Shown here: positions 24,601 through 38,180 of the stretch, in pieces
How the letters are laid out: each line of letters opens with the position of its first letter
How positions within the stretch are numbered: position 1 is the first letter of the stretch
From: Arion vulgaris
Lineage: Eukaryota > Mollusca > Gastropoda > Stylommatophora > Arionidae
Length of the DNA stretch: 64,000 bases
Direction of reading: 5' to 3'
Assembly (NCBI GenBank): GCA_020796225.1
Contig: CM036775.1
Coordinates: forward strand, 5,826,393-5,890,392
The notes under the pieces: generated by a model
The model's database searches: none
What the model saw: the letters and a program-made list of their open reading frames with translations, nothing else
Told to the model about the DNA's origin: nothing
Position numbers and translations under genes: made by a program

Positions 24601-27600
24601 TTTGGTACAGAAACTGGTGGCGACATTACTGGTGATATACAGATTGGAGAAAATTATTGATTGGAGAAAGTTATTGATTGGAGAAAGTTACTGACAGGAG
24701 AAAGTTACTGATAGGAGAAAGAAATGAGAACAGTACAGTCTTAAGTATGTTCAGAAAGACAAGAGAGAGAGACATGGCAATCAGAATAGTCTATGTGAGA
24801 CATGGGTCAATTTTGGAGTTCATGGGTTGATGACTATTGAAATTAGAGTGGAGACTATTGAGATTAGAGTGATGACTATTGCAATTATAGGTGTGGCTAT
24901 TGGAATTAGAGTGAGGATTATTGAGATTAGAGTGAGGACTATTGAGATTAGTGAAACACGTACAAACAAAGTACTATAGTTTTACAAAAAACAGAAACAG
25001 AGACTATTGAGATTAGAGTGTGTACTACTGAAAATAGAGTGATGACTATTGAAATTAGAGTGTGGACTATTAAGATTGGAGTGATGACTATAGAAATTAA
25101 AGTGTGATTTCTGCAGTGAAAGGCTCTTACCTTTCAACGGACTTGGCAGCTGCAGGAAAGGATGGTTGAAGAACTCATCTGTGGACAGACAAGATGCAAG
25201 TACAGTAAATAGTTATGACTTTCAATGTCTTAGTTAGATAGTTAGTTAGTTTGTTAGTCAGTCAGTCATTTAGCTAGGTCGTTGGTTAGTTAGTTAATTT
25301 GTAGTCAGTCAGTTAGTTTGTTAGTTAGTCGGTCAGTCAGTCAGTTAGATAACTCGTTAGTTAGTTAGCCAGCCAGCAAGTTAGATAGTCAGTCAGTTTG
25401 TTGGTTAGTTAGTTGAATCGATCCAGCGATTTAAGCAGTTTAGAGTTACCCGTTATACAAGTAGAACCGGATGCCTGAGGGGCAGAGTGAGGAGTGTTTA
25501 ACCAGTGAGCCACAGGAACTATCAGTGAGCATACTCTTCAATATCTGTTGGAGGAGACTGAGCACCTATGGGTATGCCTGGAGTGGAATGACGACAGTTT
25601 AGTAATCAATAGTTAATTAGTTAGCCAGCCAGCCAGTTAGCTAGCTAGTTATCATATCATCCTCATTGAAATGAAAATCGTGGCATATCCTTCACAGGAC
25701 GTAGCCATCAACCACAATAAACAAATAGTTGATTTTTTTAGGCACCACTTATACGCTCAGTAGTTTGCCATTGCTTTCTGAACGGTGAGGTCAACTTTTT
25801 TACCTTTTGTAAATATCCCACGGAAACGAATTTGCTTCCAAACTTGTCCACCATTAGGTTTGAACCAGGTATGCTTGAGTTTGTGATTGAGCTCACTACT
25901 GCTTGAGCTACAGACACTCACATCCTCATTACACAATTACTAAGTCCTCTTTCACTCCCTTTTGGATGGTCTATTGAGTTTCTATCAATCTCAGAATACT
26001 CAACCTAGATGTATAAAGCGATTATTATAGTAAAGCAATCAAATCTGTTGTTCTATGCCTTTTTTTTCTATGATAATCATCATCATCAGGTGCCTTGCCA
26101 GCTGGCGTAGGCAATCATAGACCAACACAAATCTGTATCTGGTAATTTTTATCATCTCCATGTTCTTCTTCTTTGCGTTCGTTCTTTACAACCAATTGTA
26201 ATCACTCTGTGTGATATGGTTAATCTTTGTCAAGAACGTGTATCTGTTGCACTTTGGTTTGGTAGGCCCCTAAACACATAGATTTCTACATGTTTAGGAC
26301 ATGTGCATCCAATTTCAGCCAATCAATATGTTCTAAACCTTCCCTATGCCATGGGTATCTGTGGCTAAGTAGTTCAGCCCTTGCCTTGCAAGTCGAAGGT
26401 TGTGGGTTCGAATTCAGACCTCACCATTCTGTTCACGGGTGCATTTTTTTCAGAGACTCCTAGGATTGTTGCAGGAGCTACGAAGTTCAATATTCTCAGC
26501 AGGTGGCATACCATTTCTGCGGAGAGGGACCGAGTCAAATGGGGTAAAACCCGGTGCTATAAAGTCAATTCTTCGGATTTATAACCCTTTTATAAAGTTA
26601 TTAGAAAATAATACTCAAAGAAGAAAGTTACCGAAAGAAATTCTTTCCTCTGCATCTCTCTTTAACATACGCATCAACAAATCCCTCAATTCTGGAGATG
26701 CTGTAGCAGGAATGCTGTCAAATTTGAAAATTAAAATATCATTAGTTACATTCATCACTGACATGTTTTGTTGTTTATTATATAAACAAATATCTGTTTT
26801 ATCAATTACAAGTAACAGAATCAATAGCAAATAAGACATCACATGTGCTTGTGTGTATATGGTCTTTTTCGTCTTTACAGATGGTCAGTTGGCAAGTGAT
26901 TTATTGTGAGAGCCTCTGAGTTTTCATTTTCTCTCTTGTCGCTCAGCTCATACAGAAGCCTCTTCTCAAAGACTCTGCCCTTGCGCAATATCGCTTTTCA
27001 CACAACTCTGTCATCAGCTAGTTTTTCCCATGTGCTGGGACCTATAGAAAAGTTTTCATTGATGCCTTGCAGACACCTTTATATCTGAGCAGTGGCCTGC
27101 CCTGGTATCCTTTCTCTTCAAAAGTTCACAGAACAAGATTTGTTTTGATATGCGACAATTTTCCATTCTCCTCACATGCCCCAACCATCTTCCTCTCCCT
27201 TTGTGCCTAGCATTTATGGAGAATGTGCCTTGCCCATTTTGAACAAACACCTTCTCTACCCTACTGTTTCATCCTAAGAAACGACAAAGTCTATACATTT
27301 GGAATCAAGCAAGGTGTGCGGGAGATGCCAGAAGATGGAATGGAATACACACATAACCATCAGCTTGTGTGTAGTGTCTTCTAAAAGACACCATATGTGT
27401 GCTTGTTGGGAACTGCCCTAGTATGAACACAGACTTTACCAACCACAATATTGGAGAAAGTTTTCACTTTAAACTGATGTAAAACAATTTGCAGAGACAA
27501 ATGTCAAGTCTTTGCTCTCTTGCACACAGTGTGGAAATTTACTACCATCTCCACTAAAACAAAGCTCACGATATTCAGCTCAAATGTGAAATCTGTGTTG

Positions 27601-30600
27601 ATGTATGGCTCAGAAATGTGACGAGTCACAAAAGTTAAATACAAATAAAATTCAGACTTTTGTCAACTCATGTCTTCGACAGATTCTCAGACTGAGATGG
27701 TATGATAGAGTTGCAAACACAGACCTGTGGATAAGAACAGGATAGGAACACATGATGGCCCAGGTAAAAGGAAAAATGGCAATGGTTCGGGCCCACCCTA
27801 CAGAAGACACAGTCAAGTGTCACTAGACAAGCTATTGAGTGGAACCCGCAAGGAAAAAAGAAAACATAAACAGGCCTGGAGATAGTCTTCTTGTGGAACT
27901 GAGGGGTGCTTGACTATCCTGGGAGGCCATAAAGAAAACAGTCAGAGACCAGGAAAAGTGGTGAATAACTGTTGAGGCCCTATGCTCCATGTGAAGCGGA
28001 GAGGAATAAATCATATGTGACAAAGGGTCGCAGTAGCGTAGTTGTTAGTGAACTCACTAATTTTTTCAGACCATAACAGCTCTCAGGTCGACCCAGTCTC
28101 AATTAGGTACCAGGAAAAGCACTGGGAAGTAAAGGTGGCCGGCGTGATGTTGACCATGTAACACATCGTGTTCAGACGGTCAATGAAAAATACAGGCCTA
28201 ACACCATATTGCCCTATATACCCAGTGCTATAAAAAGGGTTAATTTACCAGAATATGTGACATAAAATGCAAAAGTTGAAAACCACTGGCTTAATCAAAT
28301 GATGACTTACTTTGGCTTGAGACCAGGACTTTTCTCATATTTCTTCTTCAACTCTTGTGGATTTTGTGCTTGGAAGGGAGCTCTGCCAGTTAGACACTGG
28401 TACAAGATGGTCCCTATGCTCCATAAATCTGCTTTAGCACTATACTTCACAGACATTATAACCTCTGGTGCCTGAAAGGAAACAAGTGAATGGTTACAGT
28501 TTGAATCTTTCTAAGGAAAGTACGATTTTATAAGATAAATAGAAAACATGTCAACACAAATAATAATAGCTGTCTGTCACAAGCAATGATGGCAAGAGCA
28601 TCAAACATATGTTGTTGTACCTCTCTGGTGTGTCTTTCTTTCTTTTTCTTTTCTCCAATCCTGTTTTGCCTCACAGTGTCGGGTCAAGAAGAGATTTTTG
28701 AAATGTGCCTTTGTGTGCACTTCGTAGATAGTGTCTTTCGCGCTCCGTTATCTATGGTGTGTGCGAGGTGATTGTCGTGTCAAGAAACGCACTAAACAAA
28801 ACTAAAGGCGAAGGATTGACTTCACTCTACCAGGTTTCTCCAAATGGCTCTACCCTGTCAGCAGAGATCGCACGCCATTTGCAGAGAGTAAGGCACACTT
28901 TGAAAGAGGGTAATCCATGCTAAAAGGGTACTCTACCTTAACCTAGGTTGTTCTTTCTTCCTGCTTCTTCTTTTGTCGTCACACTATGACCGGGTTGTTG
29001 CCCAGTGTCATAGTTTTCTGTTTTTGTCTTGCGTTGCTCTAGGCGGTTGGGTGATAGTTTGTTTTAACGGATTTCTGCGTATGCAATCTAACATTTTCTT
29101 TCTTTTGTCACCACATCATTATCGGTTTGTTGCCCAGTGTCAGTTTTCTGTTTTTGTCTTGCGCTGTTCTATGGCTTGAGTGATAGTTATTTTTGTGTGT
29201 GACTGATTCTGCTATACCATCCATCCATCTTTTTGTTGTCTTCCTTGTCTTTTTCCTGATGTTACGTTATAGAATACTGTGTATACAGTGAAGTTTGGTT
29301 CAACATCAATAAATACAAATTAATTACATTTTTATTATTCTCCCACACAGAGCACTAGCATTTAGATACAACGGTAACAGACCCAAAGGACGCCTACGCA
29401 AAATAATGGATTGACGGAATATCCGAGACACTAAATTCCACCTTGTACAAAGTGCATAAATAGGCTCGCTCCAGGTGCCTTTTTTCGGCCTGATGCCAAG
29501 AAAGCAAAACAGGGATAGCGAATAGACATATTTAAGTTTTAATTTACAAAAATGTTAACACTCTATCCTCTCTAGACTCACACACGTAGTTTTAAAAAGA
29601 CACCTACCATATACATAGGAGACCCACATAGTGTAGTAGCCATTTCTGCACCAATGATAAATCTGGCAAATCCAAAGTCAGCTGGTACAAAAAATAGATA
29701 GGAAATAATGTAGAAATATAGGGACATATAATGCAATGCAAACACACACAAATATAGAAAACAATGTGAATATGACCTTTTTTGTCTTTACAGATTGTCA
29801 ATTGGCAAGTGCTTTAATGTTACAACTTCTGAGTTTGTGCTTTCTCTTGTCTTTCAGCTCCTACCTAAATCTCTTTTCAAAAGATTTTGCACCTTTGCAT
29901 AGTGTTGTTTTCCATATAACTCGGTCATCAGATAGTTTTTCCATCAACTGGAACCAATAGAAAAGTTATTCATTGAAGCCTTGCAGACATCCTTATATCT
30001 GAGCAGTGGTCTGCCTTGGTTCCTCTTCCCCTCCGAGAGTTCACAAAACAACACTTGTTTTGGTATGTGACAATTGTTCATTCTTCTCACATGCCCTAGC
30101 CATAAGTATGTACAAGTAAAGAAAATGGTGCAAATATATAGACACAAAGAAAAAATGTCATTTTACTAGTTCACACATGTGCTTTGAAGCGTTGTGGGGA
30201 GTTTCAATTTTCTATCCTGTGCCATGTGTGTAGCATCTGTATTTGTTAGTCTTTGATGCACAGCCTAAAATTGATTGTGTACGTGATAAGCCCATGTGTC
30301 TGAGAATGGCTGAGAATGTTCCTAACCGGAACAACCTCACATAGCCAGTAAGGGTGCACAGTGTAGTCCTACTCTTAGGCGAAGTTCATAAAGCCCAAAT
30401 ATACGGTGAAAAATGATCATTAAAGAGCATGAACACACGAAGCAGCCAAGTGACCGTTCCAACGACTAGGCCTAGAAGGGCTGTTAATGTTCCTAAACAG
30501 GAGCGACCACACCCAGTCCAAAAATTTGTAAAGTAGTAAACGCTCTTGGCGAGATCCAAGCCAAAATATACAGCATTAAAAGATCATTAAAGAGTGTTTA

Positions 30601-33600
30601 TCATATGATGCAAAAGGAACGCCGCAATCAGTCAGCAAAGGCAGCAGTACAAAAGGCTCTATAGCATAGATCCAAGCACAAATATATGGTGTTAAACAGA
30701 TCATTAAAGAGAACTGGTACTCACGATGGAAGGGGAAATGTGGTGGACTGCCAGCGACACAGATTCAAAACATTTCCGTAGGAGAAAACGAAAGCTCTGG
30801 CGCACATGCTCTCAACCAATCCATGTAAAGTTCATGGTTGGTTAGATTGATTGTTTGGTTGAGAGGACCATCATTATTCCACTTCGGTGAGTAACCATGT
30901 GTGCTCCGATCGCTTCCTTACCCAGGAAAATGTCAGCGGCAGTGCAAGAACTCTGTAGCCACTGCGAGAGTCACCGATGTAATTTTGAAGATGGTGAAAT
31001 ATTTTGTAGGAAATTTTATTTTGAGTCTTTCGAATTAATTTTGCCCTGGCAGTGGTTTTCCACCCTGCTCTTCTTGATTTTGAACCATCAAGGGTTCTTT
31101 TACATTCTCAATTTGAACACAGGACCAACGCTTTATCATCTGATCTGATAGGACTATGAACTTGATCTCACTTACACTGAGATCAGGGAAAAATATTTAG
31201 ATGGCTCCACACAGAAGCGAATCCGGGGTCAAAGGCTCATGAGGTCATGGTGGTAACATGAGCCAGGGTTAGCGAGGGGCGCGCTACCAAGACCCTGCCC
31301 CCAACCTCCACGCGGTGACCCTGGAAACAGACTATGGTTCCGGTCTGGCTAAGAGGGGCAGGGATCGGGAGAGAAAACTACTGGTAGTGGTAGCAGTGCA
31401 AGTACGAATACACGATAAAGATACATACAAACAAAATGCACTAATCTCCTGACCGATGTCCAACAAGATATTGCCCAAGTCCCTGAACGCAAAGAAACAG
31501 CACGAAACGTCTCAGACATGGATGAGAGGTGCATCCAGTGACCAAACGTATGCCCACGTAGGGCGAAGCTCGAAGCCCTGAGGAGGGGCAAACATTGCCA
31601 GCCCGTCGGCAAGAATAAATAAGACAGGACCGTAACGAATAAAGTCTACCCTCGTGTTGGTGCGAGAGAAGATTGCAGCTGACCTAGCATTGGTAGCCTG
31701 GTGCAGACACATGTACTGGGCAAGGTTTGCAGAGCGCAAAAGAACAAGTTGCGTTTAGTGCATAACGAAACTACCCGCCCTGGGAAAACCGTGCAAGGTA
31801 CTGTGCGACTAAAAATTAACATCTCCGGAAGAACTGAGGTTGGTGATTCCTAACGGGACTGCCAGCCATGGGGCAACCGGGCAATGTTCGATGCAGTCGA
31901 ACAACAACCCCGAATAACTGGGGCGGGTGATGGCGGCGAGCGAAAAAACCCACAGTTACGCTGATAGCGCCGACTGAAACGACCCTCTACATTGTTTGTA
32001 CTCTGCCCCATGCCAGTGCTTTCGACGTTAATTGCAAATTGCCACGGACCAATGCGCGTCTAGAAAAGGCTGAGAATGTTCCTTCTCCGGATCAGACTCA
32101 AAAATGTACGGTAAGCAAGGCCGACAATGTACGGACCTGACAGGAAGTCCGGGTCTGAACATTGGCGAAGGCCGATACTTTATACGGTGTCTTATACGAG
32201 TAAGACGCCGTCCGAGGATAAGCTTACAAGCCCCAAGAAATATTTCTCAGTCAGAACGGGCATGAACAGCGTAACTCACTGTCCCGGCGTAGATCACAAA
32301 GCCCAAAAATACGGCAAAGCTGATCGTACCTAGGGAAAGCTCACCCTAGTAAATCAAAAGCTGGCTGAAACGAACACCCCACCGAAGGATAAGCAACTGG
32401 GCTCCAATAGGTGCTGAAGGCTGGTGCACGTACATTACGTTCGGACGTTTGGCTGTTTATATATCACAATGAGAATGATTAAAACAGGCCTAGAACGATC
32501 GAAGAAGAAGAAGAAGAAGCGAATCAAGTACCTTTCAAAACGAGAGGCAAGCACCTAACCTCTATACCACAGAGATCCTTATTCATTGTATCTTTGGTTC
32601 TAATAGTAGCTAATGTGATATACTCACCAATCTTAAGTAGCATCTCAGAAGGGTGAGGGTACTTGCTGCCCTCGTAACAAAGTAGGATATTCTGTGGTTT
32701 CAAATCTCTGTGCACAATTCCTTTTTGCTGCAAGGCTTTCATTGCTTCAGCTGTAAAGATACATGTAGATTTTAGTACAGAAGATATTTTGAAAATTACA
32801 CCCAACCAGAAAAGACAGAACCACCAACCTCAGCATAAGAAAGAAAGTTGGGACAGAACCTTGCTTGAATTACATTGAGAAACAAAGTCACCAACCTCAG
32901 CATAAGAAATGAAGTTGGGACAGAACCTTGCTTGAATTACATTGAGAAACAAGATGAGATCAAGGAGTTTTTTAAAAAGAATTCCCAGCGGAAGCAACAG
33001 AAGCCAATGAATATGATCAATAAATAGACAGTGTACAAGTATAAAGAGCTTCCAAAAAAACAAATTACCAAACACAGGATTTGAACCACTTACCTGTTTC
33101 TTACAGCAACCATTGCCTAGACTAGCAATATGAGCGTCCTTACGAACACAACCAGTGAGCCATTTTAAAAAATAGCTTTACTGAGGAGTGTCTTTCACAA
33201 ACACTTCGTTATAGCTAGACACAGAATAATCAGGTATGGTTTAATCAAACAGTGTTTGCACAAACACATGCTATAAGCTTATTGTGTCTGTATATTTGAG
33301 ACAAGACAATATCATACACACATACATGTATACACATATAACCAACATGCATACATCATTCAAAGTAGCTTCAAAGATGCAAAGATAAAGTGTCCTCTCT
33401 CTTTGTGCCTAGCCTGGGCAGCTGATATAGAGAATGTGCCTTGCCCATTTTGCACAAACCCCTCTCTACCCTACTCTTTCAACCAAAGGAAAGACACAAA
33501 ATCCATACATTTGGAATCAAACAAGGTTTTAATGGGATGCCAGAAGATGGAATATAATACACACATAACCACCTCCGGGTCCCTCCTTCCGGATTTGTGG

Positions 33601-36600
33601 TCATGGTTTACTTCTCTAACCTTCCGCATAACTGTACTGACCCACAAGGTAGTCAGGATTTTCTGTCAGGGTCTACTTCTGAAGCTTTTAGCTCTCCCGA
33701 GCCTTCCTACACAAGGCAGTGGGTTTAACAGTTGCAGATGGCACTTTCTACTGTCCTATGGTAGCGATGAAACATCTGATCTGACCTCTACATATCAGCT
33801 CTCTGTATATATATACCAGCTCACAGTGAACAACTTACCAATCTGTTTGACATACGAGCACAGAGTGTCCTCACTTAGTGTACCATTTCCTGAAACAGAC
33901 AACAACGAATTACTACAATCTAAATAGTAATTCTTACATCCTAGCTGACACTTTAAATTAAACATGATGATCTACACTCTAAATAAACACTGTGACCTAA
34001 ACTCTAAATAAACACTCCATTTAACATGCTGACCTAAACTCTTTTTTTTTTAAAACACTCTCAATAAACAGTGTAAGCTACACTCTAAATAAACATTGTG
34101 ACATACACTCTAAATAAACACTCTGGAATACATTCTAAAGAAATGTTCTGTCACACATTTGTAATAACCACATCAGTATATAATCTAAATAAACACTTCA
34201 GCATAGACTCTAATTAACCAACCTGACAGACACTCTAAATAACCAATCTGGAACAGACTCTATATACACCCACTGGCACATATTCTTTTAAAAAAACACT
34301 TTGGCACAAGCACTAAATAAACATGGACACATACTCCAAATAAATACTTCAACATATAAACACTTGAACACAGACTCTTAAAAAACACTGTGGCAGACTA
34401 AATACGCTGGCACAAACTCTAAATACACATTCTATAAATACACACTCTGGCATAGTCTCTAAGTGAGCATGCTCACACACTCTAAATACTCTGGCACACT
34501 CTAAATACACATTATATAATACACACTCTGGCATAGTCTCTAAATGGACTAATTCAGCATGCTCACACATACTCTAAATAAACACTTGGTGCCATCTAAA
34601 CTTATTTTCTGGCCTACAAAAACTTTACATTTCCTCCACCAACTTCTACCATCCATATCTCCCATCATCCATTACTACCCTCTCCCATTCTCACTCTTCC
34701 TGTGTTGTTCTTACTTTCCTTCCTCTCATTCTTGCATCTGGAGCACACAGTAAATACATATATGTTCAGCTTGCCACCAATTACTAGGTATTCATTGTAT
34801 ATCACACCATCCCCATCTCATAATAGCCGCCCATCGCAAGCAATGATGACAACAGCCTCAGACTTGTGCTGCTGCACCTCTCTGGTGTGTGCGGAGGTGA
34901 CTGTAGAGTCCAATCCTGTAGCACTATCCCCTACAACAGGTGGGGCATACATGATCAAGGTTAGACATGTGGGTGTTGTGTTTTCTGTCTTTTCGCGAAG
35001 CTCATTTTCTCTGTGCCTCAACGGCACGAAGATTCTCAGCTATGCTACTTCCTCTTGCGTTGTTACAGCGCCACATTTGACGATCTTGCGCCATGGATTC
35101 CCATCTCATACCATATTTACTATAGCAGGAACTCAACTGTTTCTTCTCAATTAGCCTTTACTCTTCCCCCATCCACCTTTCATACTATTCTCAAATGGAT
35201 TAGAGCGCGGCTCCCATACGGGAGACCCGTGTTCAATTCACGGTGAGGCCAAGAATTTTTTTCTGTTGTAGGTATAAATGAAAATCCTAACCTGAACAGC
35301 TTCGCTGCGACTGCACTAGCCATGAGGCCATTAAATTCCTCAGGCTCCCGTCCCACACCACCTTTCATACTATTCTCACCAATATTATTTCCAACCCACA
35401 TTTCTCACTCTTCCTTTCTGTATTGTTCTCACTTCCCCACCTTCCCATCTTTCTCTCCACACACACTCTCTTTCCCTCTCTCTCTCCTCAACCAAGACAA
35501 CTTACTGTGTAAACAATCAGCCAAATCTCCACCATTACAATACTGCAAAGTTCAGAAACAGAATAACAAATCAATAACAAGGTCTCAACAAATGGTATAA
35601 CAATTTAATGTCTTCTTACAATCAAACAGGAACCAGTTTCTACTTCTTTTTCTCACTATCTCCATTGGATATATCTGATATATAACGGTGGAGAAGGGGG
35701 AGAGCAGGGGGACTTTGTGGCAAAGTAGTTAAGCCATTTGCCTTTGATTCTGAAGATTGTGGGTTAGATTGTGAATCACTGTGTTCAGTTCACAGTGCAT
35801 ATTTTTTCAAAGATCCCTACGACTGCTGCACCATCAAGCGCTGGAACCTCACAGTGCTCTTAGCTCTGCCCATGTGTTGCCAGGGCTCGCAAGGGGCGCA
35901 AAGAATAGTAACACTGTATAAGGCATGTCATAGGAGGCGACTGAGGTAAGGGTCTAGGGAAGCTGCCATAGTAAATAAAAAGCGTTGCAGAAATCAGATG
36001 TGCTGGCCTACTTGTAGGCGCATAACTGGCACATCCTACAATCGCTCTTAGGCTCATATCACAAAAAGTGGTTTAACAAGTGGGCATGAAGCATTAGAAG
36101 AAGAAGAAGCTCTTAGCCAAAAGGCTGAGAAGCGATTATAAAGTCTCTTTAAGCTGAGACACACCCCTTTGAACATAACTTTTTCTATTGACGTATTCTA
36201 AGACGTATTCTAGTAAGAAAATAGCCATGAGAAACAAATAGATTTTAATAAAGTTAGTTCATGTTTCAGGTAGGGTTCTGATAGTCTATGTTTAGTGACT
36301 TGGCTCTTTCGCCTAACCCTTGATCGTTCTGAGTTCAGACATCACTGTCATGGACAGTTTGCTTGCAAATTGTTTCGCAGTTGATTTTAACAAAACGGAC
36401 GAGTGGGGCCTCTGCCGAACTCCTTCCGCCCAAAAGAAAGCAATGGCAAAACTAAACTGAACATGTATAAGTGGTGCTTCTAGAAAATCAACTACTTTTT
36501 GCTGTGTCTTGATGACAACTCCCTTTAGAATAAACACACGATTTCATTTTCTGTTACACACATACACGGATTTGAAAAGCATCTGCCTTTACAACCTCTT

Positions 36601-38128
36601 CTTCCAGCACATAAACACACTTGTATTTACTATTTGTGGCTAAGCCTCTGCCTTGTGACAACCTCCCTTCTTCCAGCACATAAACACACTTGTATTTACT
36701 ATTTGTGGCTAAGCCTCTGCCTTGTGACAACCTCCCTTCTTCCAGCACATAAACACACTTGTATTTACTATTTGTGGCTAAGCCTCTGCCTTGTGACAAC
36801 CTCCCTTCTTCCAGCACATAAACACACTTGTATTTACTATTTGTGGCTAAGCCTCTGCCTTGTGACAACCTCCCTTCTTCCAGCACATAAACACACTTGT
36901 ATTTACTATTTGTGGCTAAGCCTCTGACTTGTGACAACCTCCCTTCTTTCAGCACATAAACACACTTGTATTTACTATTTGTGGCTAAGCCTCTGCCTTG
37001 TAATCCGAAGGTTCTGGGTTTGAATCTGGATCGTGCCGTAATGTTCACAAGCGCATTTTTTCCAGAGATTCCTAGGAATGTTGCAGGAGTTAAGGAGTTT
37101 GTGCAATACTCTCGGCAGGTGGCATGCCATTTCTTCGGAGAGAGACCAAGCCATATCAGGTAAAACCCGGAGCAATGAAATCAATTCTTTGGCTTTAAAT
37201 AGCCATTTATTTACTATTTCCATTTCTCAAACAAAATATCTCCCTTTCTCTAATTATATATTCCTTTCGTACCATTAAGCCTCACACAGAGCACACAAGT
37301 AATTTATCCATTCCGCTCTGTCCTGGGAAACTCGCTCAATCTCTTCTATGGAATTTAATCCAATATTTCTTGTCTCTCTTAGCAATGTTCGTTCATGGTT
37401 TCCTAAGGTGTCCTCTCTTTCTTGAACTCTTTGCTTCTCACTTCAATGCTTGCTTTGATATTCTTTGATCATTTCTTCTCAAGGTGTGCAACATATCTCC
37501 ATCTTCTCCTTCTTATAACAGTTGCTACTTGTGGTTGACCAGACATGTCTCTGATTTCATCACTTCTGAATTCATCCATATTATGTTCATTATTTTTCAC
37601 ATACATCTGTTTTCAAATGCATTCAACTTGCTTTCTATATCTTTAGTCATTTTCCAACTCTCGCTGGCATATGTTAGAATTGATACAACATTTGAATTGA
37701 AAATTCGTAATTTAGTTTTAATACTACACGTATATAACTTGCAGTTCCATATTTTATTTATTTAGACTTTTAAAAACTGATGTTGTTTTGACAATTCATA
37801 TAATTTATTTTTTAACATTTCCTGTGCAATGAAAATTGCTACCTAAATAGGTGAACTGCTCTGTTATTTTTATCATTTTAGATTCCAGTGTGATATCTGC
37901 ATTACTTGCCATAGGTGTCTTCATTATATTTGTCTTTTCATAGCTTATTTGCAGTCCAAGACTTATCTTTCTCTAATTGTCACCCCCCCTTAATATCTAG
38001 CAATAAATAACAACATGCCCTGGTATTGACTACCACAGAGAGCCACAATTAAAAAGTATAACAAGTACAGAGCAAGAGGAAGACCATGCAGAAGATGGAG
38101 CGATGTCACCAAGAACAGCCTTAAGAAA

Positions 38129-38180
<52 letters not shown>

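Noticed and set aside
26354..26420. tRNA gene suggested by a GGTTCGAA B box
   Set aside because: The B box belongs to repeated SINE heads (families C, D, F, G) with no cloverleaf acceptor closure; the same head recurs many times.
31210..32460. rRNA-like or CpG-island gene start because of high GC
   Set aside because: No conserved rRNA segment recognised and no coding exon or ULK promoter would be expected in the middle of the kinase exons.
36554..37048. 164-codon frame with a 23-residue repeat
   Set aside because: Product of the 69-bp array, whose unit is divisible by three; partly made of SINE C head.
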